Of a stretch of DNA of 64,000 nt, positions 48,866 to 57,643 are shown one piece after another. Made by a program: the position numbers and the translations under genes. How positions within the stretch are numbered: the first letter of the stretch is position 1; every line of letters starts with the position of its first letter. A model generated the notes under the pieces. It made no database searches, had not been told where the DNA came from, and saw only the letters and a program-made list of their open reading frames with translations. This DNA is from Alphaproteobacteria bacterium (GTDB lineage: Bacteria; Pseudomonadota; Alphaproteobacteria; Acetobacterales; Acetobacteraceae): positions 1-64,000 of the forward strand of contig VGDL01000013.1 of assembly GCA_016869735.1 (NCBI GenBank). Reading direction: 5' to 3'.

Positions 48866-49876
48866 TTACTTTTCGCCCTGAGCGGCACGGGCAGCCACCC
48901 GGATACAGCGCGCCAGCCGATCCGGCCCGAAGGGTTTCAGCATCGGCACACCATTATGGCAGCAATCAATCAGTTCCGGGCAACGGGGCGCGAAGGCGCA
49001 GCCCGTGGGGACCTTGTCCAGCATCGGCGGCGCGCCAGGGATGGTCGTCAGGCGCTTACCGCGCATCCCGGCATGCACCGTGGCGCCCAGCAGCCCCTTC
49101 GCATAGGGGTGCAAAGGCCCGGCCATGAGCGCGCCAACGGGGCCTTCTTCCACTACCTTGCCGGCATACATTACCGCCACGCGATCGGCGATTTCCCCAG
49201 CAACACCAAGGTCATGGGTCACAAACACCACCCCCATGCCAAGCTGTTCCTGCAAGGAACGCAGCAGCAGCAGCACCTGGATTTGCACCGTGGCATCCAA
49301 GGCCGTGGTGGGTTCATCCGCCAGCAGCAGCTTGGGCCGGCAGGCCAGCGCCACCGCAATCATGGCGCGCTGACGAAGCCCGCCCGATAATTCATGCGGA
49401 TAGGCGGAAAGCCGGCGCTTGGCCGAGGGGATTTGCACCAATTCCAGCAATTCCAGGGCCCTGGCATCGGCGGTGCTGCGGCTGGCGCCTTCATGGCGCT
49501 GCACGGTCTCCGCAATCTGCCGGCCGATGGTGAAAACCGGGTCAAGCGCCGTCATGGGTTCCTGGAAGATCATCGCCACATCGCCGCCGCGGAAATCGGC
49601 CAGCTGGCCTTCATTCATGGCCTGCACATCGCGCCCGGCTACCTGGATTTCGCCTGTGACCTTCGCGGTTTTCGGCAAAAGCTTCATCAGCGCACGCAGT
49701 GTCACGGATTTGCCGGAACCGGACTCGCCCAGGATGCAAAGCACCTCCCCCGCCGCAAGGTCCAGGTCAACGCCATTCACCGCATGCACGGTGCGATCAC
49801 GGGATTCAAAGCGAACATGCAAATCACGCAGCCGGATCAGCGGCGCCTCATTGGCAGGTTTCAAAACCGCGCTCAT
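48866..49876 (-). CDS. Peptide/dipeptide ABC transporter ATPase (OppD/DppD-like)
   Basis: 336-residue ABC ATPase. Walker A GESGSGKS, signature LSGGLRQRAMIAVALAC, Walker B LLADEPTTALD and the C-terminal oligopeptide-transporter domain with CAFAPRCPELIDCC. It pairs with the OppF-like ATPase whose end overlaps its start by 4 bases. The permeases and binding protein of this importer are not in the window, which is unusual because they are usually in the same operon. Substrate: probably peptides, inferred from family. Confidence 0.92.
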   Translation of the reverse strand: MSAVLKPANEAPLIRLRDLHVRFESRDRTVHAVNGVDLDLAAGEVLCILGESGSGKSVTLRALMKLLPKTAKVTGEIQVAGRDVQAMNEGQLADFRGGDVAMIFQEPMTALDPVFTIGRQIAETVQRHEGASRSTADARALELLELVQIPSAKRRLSAYPHELSGGLRQRAMIAVALACRPKLLLADEPTTALDATVQIQVLLLLRSLQEQLGMGVVFVTHDLGVAGEIADRVAVMYAGKVVEEGPVGALMAGPLHPYAKGLLGATVHAGMRGKRLTTIPGAPPMLDKVPTGCAFAPRCPELIDCCHNGVPMLKPFGPDRLARCIRVAARAAQGEK

Positions 49877-50925
49877 GCTGCGATCCCCCCGGCCTTGCTG
49901 TGGCCACTGCCGGGCAGGGCCATGTGGCAGGCGGCGGTATGGCCAGGACTAAGGGTGGCGGCGATGGGTGGGACATCGGCGCAAACCGCCTCGGCAAAGG
50001 GGCAGCGGGTGCGGAAACGGCAGCCGGAAGGCGGGTTCACCGGATTGGGCGGATCGCCCGTCAGCGGCGGTTCGGTGCGCCGCTGCGCCGGGTCCATGGA
50101 AGGGCGCGATGCCAAAAGGGCGCGGGTATAGGGATGCGCCGGGCGGGCATAAATTTCATCCACCGGGCCTTCTTCCGCCACCTGACCCAGATACATCACC
50201 AGCACGCGGTCGCTGATATACTGCACCACATTCAGATCATGGCTGATGAAAACATAAGTCAGGCCAAAGCTTTCCTTGAGGTCCACGAGCAGGTTCAGCA
50301 CCTGCGCCTCTACGCTTTTATCAAGTGCGGAGACCGGTTCATCCAGAATGACCAGACGCGGGCGGAGCGCCAAGGCGCGGGCGATATTCACCCGCTGGCG
50401 CTGACCGCCGGATAATTCATGCGGGTAGCGCCGGGCGAATTGCGCGGGCGCAAGACCCACGGCAGCGAGCAATTCACGCGCCCTTTCGCGGGCTTCCCCC
50501 GCCGGCACGCCATGCACTTCGGGGGCAAAGGCGATGCTGTCTTCGATCGGCAGGCGGGGGTTCAGGGACGCGTAGGAATCCTGGAACACCAACTGCACCT
50601 GGCGACGATACTCTTTCAGCGATATGCCGCCGGCCAGATCGTCCCGCCCAACGGGTTCGCCATCAAAAATCATCTCCCCCGCGCCGGGGTCGAGCAGGCG
50701 CATCAGCAGTCGGGCCATGGTGGATTTGCCGCAGCCGCTTTCGCCCACAATGCCCAGGGTTTCACCCTTTCGCACGCTCAGCGAGACACCATCCACCGCG
50801 CGAACCTCCCCCATCTGGCGGCCAAACAGGCCACCGCGGATGGGAAAATGCTTTACGAGACCGCGGGTTTCGAGCAAGGGCTGAGCGGCGCCGCCGTGAT
50901 CTGGGGCAGGAGGGGGCAATACCAT
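49873..50925 (-). CDS. Peptide/dipeptide ABC transporter ATPase (OppF/DppF-like)
   Basis: 350-residue ABC ATPase with Walker A GESGCGKST, LSGGQRQRVNIARAL, Walker B LVILDEPVSALD and the C-terminal CRFRTRCPFAEAVC block. Begins the two-gene ATPase pair and overlaps its partner by 4 bases. The promoter should lie in the 184-base gap to the divergent RAM-domain gene; no clear operator is seen there. Confidence 0.92.
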   Translation of the reverse strand: MVLPPPAPDHGGAAQPLLETRGLVKHFPIRGGLFGRQMGEVRAVDGVSLSVRKGETLGIVGESGCGKSTMARLLMRLLDPGAGEMIFDGEPVGRDDLAGGISLKEYRRQVQLVFQDSYASLNPRLPIEDSIAFAPEVHGVPAGEARERARELLAAVGLAPAQFARRYPHELSGGQRQRVNIARALALRPRLVILDEPVSALDKSVEAQVLNLLVDLKESFGLTYVFISHDLNVVQYISDRVLVMYLGQVAEEGPVDEIYARPAHPYTRALLASRPSMDPAQRRTEPPLTGDPPNPVNPPSGCRFRTRCPFAEAVCADVPPIAATLSPGHTAACHMALPGSGHSKAGGIAA

Positions 50926-51109
50926 GATCCTTTGTTAGCAAGCCTCATGCCGCCTGGAGAGGGAACCCGACCGGCTTTTGGGCGATTTTCCGCCTAAAAC
51001 TTAGTCATAATGCCATGCTCTTTGCAAACTAATCCACCTTCCAAGTGGCGCGATTTCCCGACGGCTGGGTTCCGCGTTACCATGTGGGAAGTTCAGGGGA
51101 GCCAATGCC

Positions 51110-51364
51110 ATGCGCGCCATATTCGTGATGATCAAATGCGAAATGGGCCAAGCCTATCGCGTTGCGCGGGAGATGGCCGATGGCATCCCCGAGCTTTCGG
51201 AGATGCATTCGATCTCCGGCCAATATGATTTGCTCGGCAAATTCTATCTGGATGCAGGGCGCGATATCGGGCTTTTCGTGGTGGAAACCATCCAGGCCGT
51301 AGCCGGCGTGAAGGACACCTACACCCTGCAAACCTTCAATGCATTTTCCGGGCGCGGGGGGTAA
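51110..51364 (+). CDS. Stand-alone RAM (Lrp/AsnC C-terminal) domain protein
   Basis: 84-residue protein consisting only of the ligand-binding RAM domain of Lrp/AsnC regulators (MRAIFVMIKCEMGQAYRVAR, MHSISGQYDLLGKFYLD, VKDTYTLQTFNAF). The helix-turn-helix domain is absent and no helix-turn-helix sequence precedes the ATG. Such domains can bind amino acids and oligomerise with full-length Lrp proteins or act alone. AGGGGAG ribosome site lies before the start. Confidence 0.85.
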   Translation: MRAIFVMIKCEMGQAYRVAREMADGIPELSEMHSISGQYDLLGKFYLDAGRDIGLFVVETIQAVAGVKDTYTLQTFNAFSGRGG

Positions 51365-51380
51365 GGCTCCGCCGCGCCCG
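51349..51380. terminator. Convergent hairpin between the RAM protein and the PrpB-like gene
   Basis: CGGGCGCGG (51349-51357) and CCGCGCCCG (51372-51380) form a 9-bp stem with a 14-base loop. It overlaps the end of the plus gene and sits before the end of the minus gene. No T run. Confidence 0.5.
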
Positions 51381-51388
51381 AAGGCGAT

Positions 51389-52309
51389 TCAGTTTTGCGG
51401 CATGCCTTCCGGCACTATGGTCCGCACCAGGCTGGCATCGAGCGATTCATAGGCGTGATATCCAATCGTCTCATAAAGTGCGGCGCGGGTTTGCATGCGC
51501 CCCACCATGTTATGCGTGCCGCCATCAGCCTTGATCGCGCCGTATAAATCTTCCATGGCCTTGGCGGCGATGCGCAAATGGCTCACGGGCCAGATCACCA
51601 TGGCATACCCCATTTGCTGGAATTCGGTGGCGGTGAAAAAGGGCGTGCGGCCAAATTCGGTCATATTGGCGAGCAGCTTCACACCCGGCATACGGGCTGC
51701 GAATTCGCGGAACATCTCAGCGGTGGTCAAAGCTTCCGGGAAGATGGCATCCGCACCCGCTTCCAGATAGCGCTTGGCGCGGGCAACAGCGGCGTCCATG
51801 CCTTCATTCGCCACCGCATCGGTACGCGCGATGATCACCAGGTTGCGCCGCGCCTTGCGTGCCGCCGCCACCTTGGCCGCCATTTCATCCACCGGGGCCA
51901 GCTTCTTGTCGTTCAAATGCCCGCATTTCTTGGGCAGCAACTGGTCTTCCAGATGCACCGCGCCCGCACCCGCTTCTTCAAAGCAGCGCACCATGTGCAT
52001 GACGTTCAGCGCTTCCCCATAGCCGGTATCGCCATCCACCAGCACCGGCAGGCCGGAAGCGCGCACCACCTGGCGGACATGCCAGGACACGTCATCCACC
52101 GTGATCATGCCAAGATCAGGCAAGCCCATGGTGGCCGACATGGCCGCACCCGACATGTACAGCGCCTCAAACCCTGCCTTTTTCGCGAGCAAGGCCGCGA
52201 TGCCCAAATGCGCGCCAGGCATTTCAAGGATTTGCAGGCGTTCCAGCAAGCGGCGGAAGCGCACACCGGCGGGTTCATGGGGCAGATCATCGGCGATTAC
52301 GTAAGGCAT
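51389..52309 (-). CDS. Isocitrate lyase/PEP mutase superfamily enzyme, methylisocitrate lyase-like
   Basis: 306-residue TIM-barrel lyase. DGDTGYG (92-98) is the Mg2+ site and KKCGH (127-131) the catalytic loop with Cys129, as in PrpB/ICL-type lyases. AHLEDQ and IIARTDAVA are also present. PrpB cleaves 2-methylisocitrate to pyruvate and succinate, but no prpC or prpD is in the window, so oxaloacetate decarboxylase or other 2-hydroxyacid lyase roles are possible. Eleven bases after the antiporter stop in the same direction. Confidence 0.8.
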   Translation of the reverse strand: MPYVIADDLPHEPAGVRFRRLLERLQILEMPGAHLGIAALLAKKAGFEALYMSGAAMSATMGLPDLGMITVDDVSWHVRQVVRASGLPVLVDGDTGYGEALNVMHMVRCFEEAGAGAVHLEDQLLPKKCGHLNDKKLAPVDEMAAKVAAARKARRNLVIIARTDAVANEGMDAAVARAKRYLEAGADAIFPEALTTAEMFREFAARMPGVKLLANMTEFGRTPFFTATEFQQMGYAMVIWPVSHLRIAAKAMEDLYGAIKADGGTHNMVGRMQTRAALYETIGYHAYESLDASLVRTIVPEGMPQN

Positions 52310-52319
52310 CGAAGTTTCC

Positions 52320-53714
52320 TCAGAAGAAAATGAACGTCACCAGCACAAAAAGCGGGATCAGGACCACGAAAGCCCAGGCGCAATAGCCAAAGAAGGATGG
52401 CATGCGCACACCCTGTTCTTCGACAATCGCCTTGACCATGAAATTCGGCGCATTGCCGATGTAGGAATTGGCCCCCATGAAGACCGCGCCGCAAGAAATC
52501 GCGGCCAGGGTCAGGGCACCTTCCGCCATCAGGTGCGCGGGATCGCCGCCGGCCAGGTTGAAGAACACCAGATAGGTTGGCGCATTATCCAGGAAGGAAG
52601 ACAGCACGCCGGTCAGCCAGAAATAGACCCACGGAATAGGCTCCCCGCCCGCGCCAGAGGTCAGCGCCACAAGCGGTGCCGCCGCGCCTGCCGTCCCGGC
52701 GCGCAGAATGGCGAGAACGGGGGCCATGGTGACAAAAATGGCCGCGAAAAGCTTGGCCACTTCCAAAATGGCGCCCCAGGCAAAGCCATTATCTTCCCGC
52801 CATTGCCGCGGCGTCACCCGCATGGAAATCACCGCAATGGCGACGAATACGGCCACCCCGACCAGCCTTTCCAGGCCAATCTTTTCGCCAAACAGCGCCA
52901 CATCGCCCGGGCGCCAATAGCCCTGCGCCAAGACCATCAGCACCACCGCGCCAATCAGCCAAAGATTGGCATAGCCTTTGATGGCCAGCTTTTCCCGCTT
53001 TTCGATAACCGGCGCCACCGGCTTTTCGCGCGCCCAAGCCCAGCTATCCAGCACGTAATAGGCGGCCAGCAGCAGCACCGCGCAGACCAGGAATTCGCCA
53101 AACATATGCGTGGTTGTCCAGAAGAAGGAAACGCCCTTCAGGAAGCCAAGATAAAGCGGCGGATCACCAAGCGGCGTCAGCGAACCGCCAATATTGCTGA
53201 CCAGAAAAATGAAAAACACGAAAGTATGGGTCTTGCGCTGACGAAAGGCATTGGCGCGCAAAACGGGGCGGATCAGCAGCATGGAAGCGCCCGTGGTGCC
53301 CATCACACTCGCGATCAGGGTGCCGAAGGCAAGCAGCGCGGTATTGGTGGCCGGCGCGCCGATCAAAGTGCCCTTCAGCAGCACACCGCCGCCGGTGACG
53401 TAAAGCGCCAGCAGCAGCGCAATGAAGGGGATGTATTCCTGCAACAGGATATGCCAAACCTCGGACGCTGCGACTTCAGGCCCGAAAGCGATCGCAAAGG
53501 GCAGCACCAGCAACAGCGCCCAGCCGGCGGCGATCTTGCCGTAATGATGGTGCCAGATGGCACCCGCGACCAAGGGCATCAGCGCGATGGACAGCAAAAG
53601 CCCCGCGAAAGGCAGGCCCCATAAAAGGCTCATGCCCACGCCCGAAACCCCGGCGGCCTGAACCGGCAGGGGCAGGGCAAGAAACAGCATCAGGGCGAAG
53701 CTGGTCGTTTTCAT
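52320..53714 (-). CDS. NhaD/CitMHS-type sodium:proton antiporter
   Basis: 464-residue membrane protein with about eleven or twelve helices. Signal-like start (MKTTSFALMLFLALPLPVQA), then LYVTGGGVLLKGTLIGAPATN and NIGGSLTPLGDPPLYLGFLKG, which match the arsenite/NhaD permease superfamily (a repeated GG-x-L-x-P-x-GDP motif). A second half has FVTMAPVLAILRAGTAGAAA and DNAPTYLVFFNLAGGDPAHL. Upstream of the PrpB-like gene with 10 bases between; divergent from coxG. Ion specificity is inferred. Confidence 0.83.
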   Translation of the reverse strand: MKTTSFALMLFLALPLPVQAAGVSGVGMSLLWGLPFAGLLLSIALMPLVAGAIWHHHYGKIAAGWALLLVLPFAIAFGPEVAASEVWHILLQEYIPFIALLLALYVTGGGVLLKGTLIGAPATNTALLAFGTLIASVMGTTGASMLLIRPVLRANAFRQRKTHTFVFFIFLVSNIGGSLTPLGDPPLYLGFLKGVSFFWTTTHMFGEFLVCAVLLLAAYYVLDSWAWAREKPVAPVIEKREKLAIKGYANLWLIGAVVLMVLAQGYWRPGDVALFGEKIGLERLVGVAVFVAIAVISMRVTPRQWREDNGFAWGAILEVAKLFAAIFVTMAPVLAILRAGTAGAAAPLVALTSGAGGEPIPWVYFWLTGVLSSFLDNAPTYLVFFNLAGGDPAHLMAEGALTLAAISCGAVFMGANSYIGNAPNFMVKAIVEEQGVRMPSFFGYCAWAFVVLIPLFVLVTFIFF

Positions 53715-53789
53715 GGGCCAGGGCCTCCCTCAATCCCGGCGGGCTGATACCCGTCCGATACGTGATTGCCGGATGATCCGCCCTGCCAC

Positions 53790-53805
53790 AAGGGGGCGCC
53801 CCCTT
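53790..53805. promoter_or_regulatory. Perfect palindrome in the antiporter/coxG divergent region
   Basis: AAGGGGGCGCCCCCTT is a 16-base perfect palindrome between the two divergent start codons. It may be an operator, or chance in GC-rich DNA. Confidence 0.3.
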
Positions 53806-53855
53806 TCCCCCATGGCCTTGCGCCCCTAGTTTGGGGAGAATTAGGAGAACACCCG

Positions 53856-54473
53856 ATGGATATGAATGGCGAGCGCCGCATCCCCGCGCCCCGCCAGCGC
53901 GTCTGGGACGCGCTGAACGACCCCGAAATGCTGAAAGCAGCGATTCCCGGCTGCGAAAGCGTGATGAAGACCGCCGATGACGCGTTTGAGGCCAAGGTGG
54001 CGGTCAAGATCGGCCCCATGGCCGCGAAATTCGGCGGCAAGGTGAAGCTGGAAAACATCCAGGCACCGGCTTCCTACACGATTTCCGGGGAAGGCAATGG
54101 CGGCGCCATAGGCTTCGCCAAGGGTGGCGCTGATGTCGCACTCGAAGAAGTAGGCCCCAATGAGACTTTGCTGAAATTCGCGGTGAAGGCGCAGGTCGGC
54201 GGCAAGATGGCGCAGCTTGGTGCGCGGCTGATTGATGCGACGGCCAAGCAAATGTCCGATCAATTCTTTGACCGCTTCGCCGCTGCCGTGGCCGCCGCTG
54301 AACCCGCAGCCGCGGCACCCGGCGCTGCCCACGCCCCCCTGCCCGCCCCGCCCGTGACCGGCGGCGGCATTTCCATCTTTGATCTGCTGCCGGAAGCCCC
54401 GCTTGGCATTCCGCTGCTCGCCTGGGCGGGGGGCGCGATCTGGCTTGTGATTGTCGCATTGATGTTCAAGTGA
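53856..54473 (+). CDS. coxG: CoxG-like SRPBCC protein (carbon monoxide dehydrogenase subunit G family)
   Basis: 205-residue protein. Residues 1 to about 145 form the CoxG SRPBCC domain (NGERRIPAPRQRVWDALNDP, MLKAAIPGCES, GPMAAKFGGKVKLEN, ANAKQMSDQFF-like end), then a Pro/Ala linker and a C-terminal membrane helix (about 185-203). In carboxydotrophs CoxG helps attach the CO dehydrogenase to the membrane; the C-terminal anchor fits. AGGAG before the ATG. Its stop overlaps the next gene. Promotes the inference that the operon serves a membrane-attached molybdenum hydroxylase. Confidence 0.88.
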   Translation: MDMNGERRIPAPRQRVWDALNDPEMLKAAIPGCESVMKTADDAFEAKVAVKIGPMAAKFGGKVKLENIQAPASYTISGEGNGGAIGFAKGGADVALEEVGPNETLLKFAVKAQVGGKMAQLGARLIDATAKQMSDQFFDRFAAAVAAAEPAAAAPGAAHAPLPAPPVTGGGISIFDLLPEAPLGIPLLAWAGGAIWLVIVALMFK

Positions 54474-55357
54474 GCCTGCCCGGAAGCGTTGCCGAAACCC
54501 AGGCGCTCCTTGCCTCGGGTGGCTATGTCGCGGACAAGGCGCTCGCCACCACCATTCATTTGGCACTCACCATGGGCAGGCCACTGTTCCTGGAAGGTGA
54601 GCCAGGCACAGGCAAGACAGAAATCGCAAAAGTGCTGGCAGCAAAACTGCCGCGACGGCTGGTTCGGCTACAATGTTATGATGGCCTCGATATCTCCTCG
54701 GCCGCCTATGAATGGAATCACGCGCGGCAATTGATGGCGATACGGCTTGCGGAAGCATCGGGGGAAGCCGATCGCGCCGCGCTGGAACGCGGCATTTATG
54801 ACCGCAAATTCCTCCAACCACGGCCCTTGCTTGATGCTTTGGAAGGCAGCCCGGCCGTTTTGCTGATTGATGAACTTGACCGCGCCGATGAACCTTTTGA
54901 GGCGTTCCTGCTCGAAATTCTCGCGGATTTTCAGATCACCATTCCTGAGCTCGGCACGGTAAAGGCGGCAACCCCGCCGGTTGTGATCATCACATCAAAC
55001 CGCACGCGCGAAGTGCATGATGCGGTGCGCCGGCGCTGCCTGTATCATTGGGTGGGTTATCCGGATGCGGCGCGCGAACACGCCATCCTGAAACTGCGCG
55101 CCCCTGGCCTGCCGGAAGCGCTTTCCGCCCAGGTGGTCGCCTTTGTGCAGAAGCTGCGCGATGGCGATTACTTCAAGCTGCCCGGTGTCGCGGAGACCAT
55201 TGATTGGGCGCAGGCGCTCGCCGCACTTGATGCCAAGGCGCTGGAACAGGGCGTGGTGGATGAAACCCTCGGCGTTTTGCTGAAATACCAGGATGACATC
55301 GCCAAGCTGAAGGGCGAGGAAGCGGCGCGGCTGATTGCGGAAGCACAAGCCGGGTGA
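54470..55357 (+). CDS. coxD: MoxR-family AAA+ ATPase (CoxD-like)
   Basis: 295-residue AAA+ chaperone. Walker A GEPGTGKT (43-50), LDISSAAYEWNHARQ and Walker B LLIDELDRADEPFEAFLLE are MoxR-type. In cox operons CoxD works with the VWA protein CoxE to build the active-site cluster of the Mo-Cu enzyme. Start GTG overlaps the coxG stop by 4 bases; the end overlaps coxE by 4 bases. Confidence 0.9.
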   Translation: MSLPGSVAETQALLASGGYVADKALATTIHLALTMGRPLFLEGEPGTGKTEIAKVLAAKLPRRLVRLQCYDGLDISSAAYEWNHARQLMAIRLAEASGEADRAALERGIYDRKFLQPRPLLDALEGSPAVLLIDELDRADEPFEAFLLEILADFQITIPELGTVKAATPPVVIITSNRTREVHDAVRRRCLYHWVGYPDAAREHAILKLRAPGLPEALSAQVVAFVQKLRDGDYFKLPGVAETIDWAQALAALDAKALEQGVVDETLGVLLKYQDDIAKLKGEEAARLIAEAQAG

Positions 55358-56607
55358 CGCCGGATCGTGACCCTGCCCGGATCATCGCCGGCGGCCAGCC
55401 CTTGCTGGCCTCGGCGCCCGGCGCGGGCGGCCATATCGCGACCAATTTGCTGGCCTTTACACGATTGTTGCGCCGTTCTGGCCTGCCGCTCGGGCCGGGT
55501 GAGGCGCTGAGTGCGCTTGCTGCGCTGAACGCGATTGAGATTGGGGATCGAAGGCAAGTCCATGCCGCCTTGCGCGCCGTGATGGTGCATCGGCGTGAGC
55601 ATTTTGAATTGTTTGATCAGGCGTTTCAGCTGTTCTGGCGCGATCCGGAAGCCGCCGCCCATGCCGCCGCCATGGCCGCGCTGGATGGCAACAAGGCGCC
55701 CGCCGAAAAACCGCCGCCGGCATCGCGGCGCCTCGCGGAAGCGATGCAGGGCGAAAAACCGAAGCCCCGCCCGCCTGAGCCGGAACCGCCGCGCCAGGAT
55801 ATGAGCTTCACGGTCAGCGACCGGGAAAAACTGCAAAAGCTGGATTTTGAGGCCATGTCGGCGGCTGAAATCGCCGCCGCCAAGCAGGAAATTCGCAAAT
55901 TATCACTGCCGTTTGATGAAAAACCAACGCGGCGCTTTCGCACGCACCCATCGGGCCGCATCGTTGATTTGCGCGCGACACTGCGCCAAAGCCTGAGGCT
56001 TGGGGGCGATATCCTGAAGCTGGAGCACAAGCAGCGCCAGGAAAAGCCGCCGCCTTTGGTGGTGCTGTGTGACATCAGCGGCAGCATGGCGCGTTATGCG
56101 CAAATCCTGCTGCATTTCCTCCATGCCGTCACCAATGAACGCGACCGGGTGCATAGCTTCCTGTTCGGCACGCGGCTCACCAACGTCACGCGGCAATTGC
56201 GCCATCGCGATCCCGAATTCGCCTTCGAAATGGTATCCCACATCGTGCCTGATTGGTCGGGCGGCACGCGGATTGGCGAAAGCCTTGGCCTGTTCAACAA
56301 GCTTTGGGCCAGGCGCGTACTCGGCCAGGGTGCCGTGGTGCTGCTGATCACGGATGGGCTGGACCGCGAAGGCGCAGCGGGGCTGGCGGAGGCCACGGAT
56401 CGGCTCCGGCAATCCTGCACACGTCTGATCTGGCTCAATCCGCTATTGCGCTTTTCGGGCTTTCAACCGAAATCCCAGGGCATTCGTGCCATGCTGCCCC
56501 ATGTGGATGATTTCCGGCCCGTGCATAATCTTGAAAGCCTGCGGGCGCTGATCCAAACCTTATCCGATCCGCGCACCGGCCAAAGCAGAAGGATGATGGT
56601 CGCATGA
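55354..56607 (+). CDS. coxE: VWA-domain protein (CoxE-like)
   Basis: 417-residue protein with a von Willebrand A domain. The metal-ion adhesion site is D240-x-S242-x-S244 (in CDISGSMARYAQ), with a further conserved Asp in ITDGLDREG. Partners with the MoxR ATPase encoded just upstream, as in CoxD/CoxE. A long Pro-rich, charged region (about 110-160) precedes the VWA fold. Start is GTG, overlapping the coxD stop. Role in enzyme maturation is inferred from family and context. Confidence 0.88.
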   Translation: MTPDRDPARIIAGGQPLLASAPGAGGHIATNLLAFTRLLRRSGLPLGPGEALSALAALNAIEIGDRRQVHAALRAVMVHRREHFELFDQAFQLFWRDPEAAAHAAAMAALDGNKAPAEKPPPASRRLAEAMQGEKPKPRPPEPEPPRQDMSFTVSDREKLQKLDFEAMSAAEIAAAKQEIRKLSLPFDEKPTRRFRTHPSGRIVDLRATLRQSLRLGGDILKLEHKQRQEKPPPLVVLCDISGSMARYAQILLHFLHAVTNERDRVHSFLFGTRLTNVTRQLRHRDPEFAFEMVSHIVPDWSGGTRIGESLGLFNKLWARRVLGQGAVVLLITDGLDREGAAGLAEATDRLRQSCTRLIWLNPLLRFSGFQPKSQGIRAMLPHVDDFRPVHNLESLRALIQTLSDPRTGQSRRMMVA

Positions 56608-56933
56608 CCCAGAATGATAATGCCGAAGATATCCTGGCGATCGCCGCCAATTGGAAAGCGGCGGGGGAAGATGTCGCCATCGCGACCGTGGTGGAAACCT
56701 GGGGGTCTTCGCCGCGCCCGGCGGGATCGCGCCTCGCCATCACCAAATCGGGCAAGCTGGCGGGCTCGGTTTCCGGCGGCTGCATTGAAGGGGCCGTTGC
56801 CGATGCCGCGCGGCAATCCATGGCGAGCGGGGCGCCGCAATTGCTCGATTTCGGTATTTCCGATGAGCGTGCCTGGGAAGTCGGGCTTTCCTGCGGCGGC
56901 AAGGTGAAGGTGTTTGTGGAGCCTCTGTCATGA
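56604..56933 (+). CDS. XdhC/CoxI N-terminal domain protein
   Basis: 109-residue protein with only the first XdhC/CoxI domain (IATVVETWGSSPRPAGSRLA, SGKLAGSVSGGCIEGAV, then EVGLSCGGKVKVFVEP). XdhC binds molybdenum cofactor and is needed for its sulfuration before insertion into xanthine-oxidase-family enzymes. It is followed, with 4 bases overlap, by a second gene with the Rossmann half, so the normally fused protein is encoded as two pieces here. Confidence 0.88.
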   Translation: MTQNDNAEDILAIAANWKAAGEDVAIATVVETWGSSPRPAGSRLAITKSGKLAGSVSGGCIEGAVADAARQSMASGAPQLLDFGISDERAWEVGLSCGGKVKVFVEPLS

Positions 56934-57643
56934 AATCCGCGATCCTTACGCGCCTGCAAGCCGAACGCGCCGCCAAGCGCCCGGTGGTGCTGCTGACCAG
57001 GCTTTCCGATGGCGCGCAGCTGCTTTGGCCCGGCGATGAGATGCCGGCGGAATTGGTGGAAGCGTCCAAGGCCGCACTCGGCAGCGAAGAAGCCGGCAAT
57101 GTGACGCTGGGCGATGATAGCTGGTTCATCCATCCGCATAACCCGCCGCTGCGCATCATTGTTGTGGGTGCCGTGCATATCGCCCAGGCCATGGCGCCCA
57201 TGGCCGCGCCGCTCGGCTTTTCCATGGTTGTGGTGGACCCGCGCCGCGCCTTTGCCAGCGAAGAACGCCTGCCCGGTGTCACGCTTTCCACCGATTGGCC
57301 GGATGAGGCGATGGAAGTCTTGGCGCCTGATGCGCGCACCGCCGTCGTGACACTGACCCATGACCCGAAGCTGGATGATCCCGCCTTGGATGCCGCGCTG
57401 AAAAGTGAAGCGTTCTACATCGGCGCTCTCGGCAGCCGGCGCACACACGCGAAGCGCGTCGCGCGGCTTGCGGAATTGGGCCATGGCGCTGAGGCGATGG
57501 GGCGGATCCATGCGCCGGTCGGCTTGAATATTGAAGCGATCACGGCGCCGGAAATAGCGCTTTCCATCATGGCGGAAATTGTCGCGGCGCGGCGCGGTGC
57601 CGCACTGGGTGCGGTGCGGCCCATCCCCGGTGTCACGGAATGA
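56930..57643 (+). CDS. XdhC/CoxF Rossmann-domain protein
   Basis: 237-residue protein carrying the C-terminal XdhC Rossmann-like domain (RIIVVGAVHIAQAMAPMA, VVDPRRAFAS, VVTLTHDPKLDDPAL, YIGALGSRRTHAKR, HAPVGLNIEAITAPEIALSI). Residues 1 to about 70 resemble a second, degenerate copy of the small domain. With the upstream 109-residue protein it would reconstitute a two-part XdhC. The stop overlaps the next gene by 4 bases. Confidence 0.87.
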   Translation: MKSAILTRLQAERAAKRPVVLLTRLSDGAQLLWPGDEMPAELVEASKAALGSEEAGNVTLGDDSWFIHPHNPPLRIIVVGAVHIAQAMAPMAAPLGFSMVVVDPRRAFASEERLPGVTLSTDWPDEAMEVLAPDARTAVVTLTHDPKLDDPALDAALKSEAFYIGALGSRRTHAKRVARLAELGHGAEAMGRIHAPVGLNIEAITAPEIALSIMAEIVAARRGAALGAVRPIPGVTE

